DNA from: Blastocatellia bacterium
Lineage (GTDB): Bacteria > Acidobacteriota > Blastocatellia > Chloracidobacteriales > JADJPF01
Direction: 5' to 3'
NCBI GenBank assembly: GCA_023265235.1
Contig: JAHFUF010000403.1
Location: 1 to 5,443, forward strand
Length of the DNA stretch: 5,443 nt
Part shown: positions 4,953 to 5,443 of the stretch, in pieces
Layout: every line of letters begins with the position of its first letter
Numbering within the stretch: the stretch's first letter is position 1
Position numbers and translations under genes: made by a program
Notes under the pieces: generated by a model
Databases searched by the model: none
What the model was told of the DNA's origin: nothing
What the model saw: the letters and a program-made list of their open reading frames with translations, nothing else

Positions 4953-5443
4953 AAAAATTCTCTTAACAGGTGGAGCAGGCTTTATTGGTACTAAACTGAT
5001 TGCCCGCTTAGTTGACCAAAATGAGTTAACTATTTATGATAACCTTTCTCGGAATTCCTTAAAATCCACTAATTTAGCTTCTCACCCTAACATAAGGCTA
5101 GTTACTGGTGATGTTCTAGATTATGAAAGCTTAAGTCAAGTGGTTAAGGATCAACAAATAATCATACATTTGGCAGGCATAGCAGGTATTGACACAGTGC
5201 TGCGTAGCCCTGTAAGGACTTTTCGAGTTAATTTGCTTGGCACAGCTAATATTTGTGAAGCGGCTCATAAATCAGGAAAATGTGAAAGACTCATAGACTT
5301 TTCCACTAGTGAAGTTTTTGGACAAGTTGCTTTTCGTTCTGACGAATCTCAGCAAACCACACTAGGAGCGGTTGGAGAACCACGTTGGAACTATGCTATC
5401 TCCAAATTAGCAGGCGAACACCTAGCACATGCTTATTATAAAG
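4939..5443 (+). CDS. Extended SDR, NAD-dependent sugar-nucleotide epimerase/dehydratase/decarboxylase (3' truncated)
   Basis: The first 168 residues are present and the gene runs off the right edge. LLTGGAGFIG at 8-17 is the extended-SDR dinucleotide-binding motif, D34 in YDNLSRNS is placed to bind the NAD ribose, and GDVLD at 57-61 and HLAG at 77-80 follow in the usual order. The active site is STSEVFG at 122-128 with Y152 and K156 forming YxxxK. STSEV plus PRWNYAISK resembles the decarboxylase domain of ArnA (UDP-glucuronate decarboxylase) more than UDP-hexose 4-epimerases, although DNLSR is common in GalE-like enzymes. The ATG at 4939 overlaps the aminotransferase stop by 14 bp and lacks an obvious Shine-Dalgarno, suggesting translational coupling. 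An in-frame TAG at 4924 leaves only a TTG at 4927 as an alternative start. It probably supplies or further converts the nucleotide-sugar handled by the three genes before it. Final substrate-binding residues are outside the window. Confidence 0.93.
   Translation, partial: MLKNKKILLTGGAGFIGTKLIARLVDQNELTIYDNLSRNSLKSTNLASHPNIRLVTGDVLDYESLSQVVKDQQIIIHLAGIAGIDTVLRSPVRTFRVNLLGTANICEAAHKSGKCERLIDFSTSEVFGQVAFRSDESQQTTLGAVGEPRWNYAISKLAGEHLAHAYYK

Noticed and set aside
4945..4957. A-rich tract at the aminotransferase stop, considered as a frameshift site fusing it to the SDR
   Set aside because: The SDR frame is +1 relative to the aminotransferase, so ordinary -1 slippage would not join them. The SDR also has its own ATG at the expected distance before its nucleotide-binding motif.

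Overview
This is an AT-rich window (roughly 35-40% GC by eye) in which every credible gene lies on the + strand. There are seven coding regions: the tail of one gene, five complete genes, and the first part of a seventh. Gaps between genes are only about 20-50 bp and the last pair overlaps by 14 bp, so this looks like one or two operons. No tRNA, rRNA, CRISPR array, insertion sequence or convincing terminator was seen, and no gene-free stretch exceeds 50 bp.

Organism: the genes look like those of a Gram-negative-type bacterium with strong Shine-Dalgarno sequences and some GTG starts. The ABC ATPase wording (GFW near the N-terminus, LPEAPYFYDYLTA at the Q-loop) and the adjacent membrane-anchored TPR protein resemble proteins I associate with Acidobacteriota. 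This is a recollection-based guess with low confidence; no marker gene is present.

Left part (1-2080): the C-terminal end of a probable TPR protein, then a 304-residue membrane-anchored protein with about two TPR-like helical pairs, then an ABC-2-type ATPase. No permease follows the ATPase within the window, so its membrane partner must be encoded elsewhere, or the export module is incomplete here.

Right part (2127-5443): a nucleotide-sugar module. A Gfo/Idh/MocA NAD(P)-dependent dehydrogenase, a left-handed beta-helix N-acyltransferase and a DegT/DnrJ/EryC1/StrS PLP aminotransferase are in the order WbpB-WbpD-WbpE would take. Together they would oxidise a sugar carbon to a ketone, transaminate it and N-acetylate the new amine, giving a (di)acetamido sugar for surface polysaccharide, O-antigen or glycoprotein. 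An extended SDR (sugar-nucleotide epimerase/dehydratase/decarboxylase type) follows and runs off the right edge.

Nothing here is clearly a new type of system. The points most worth a second look are the exact substrate of the amino-sugar trio, the cysteine-rich tail on the acyltransferase, the STSEVFG active site of the terminal SDR, and the TPR-anchor/ATPase pair without a permease.
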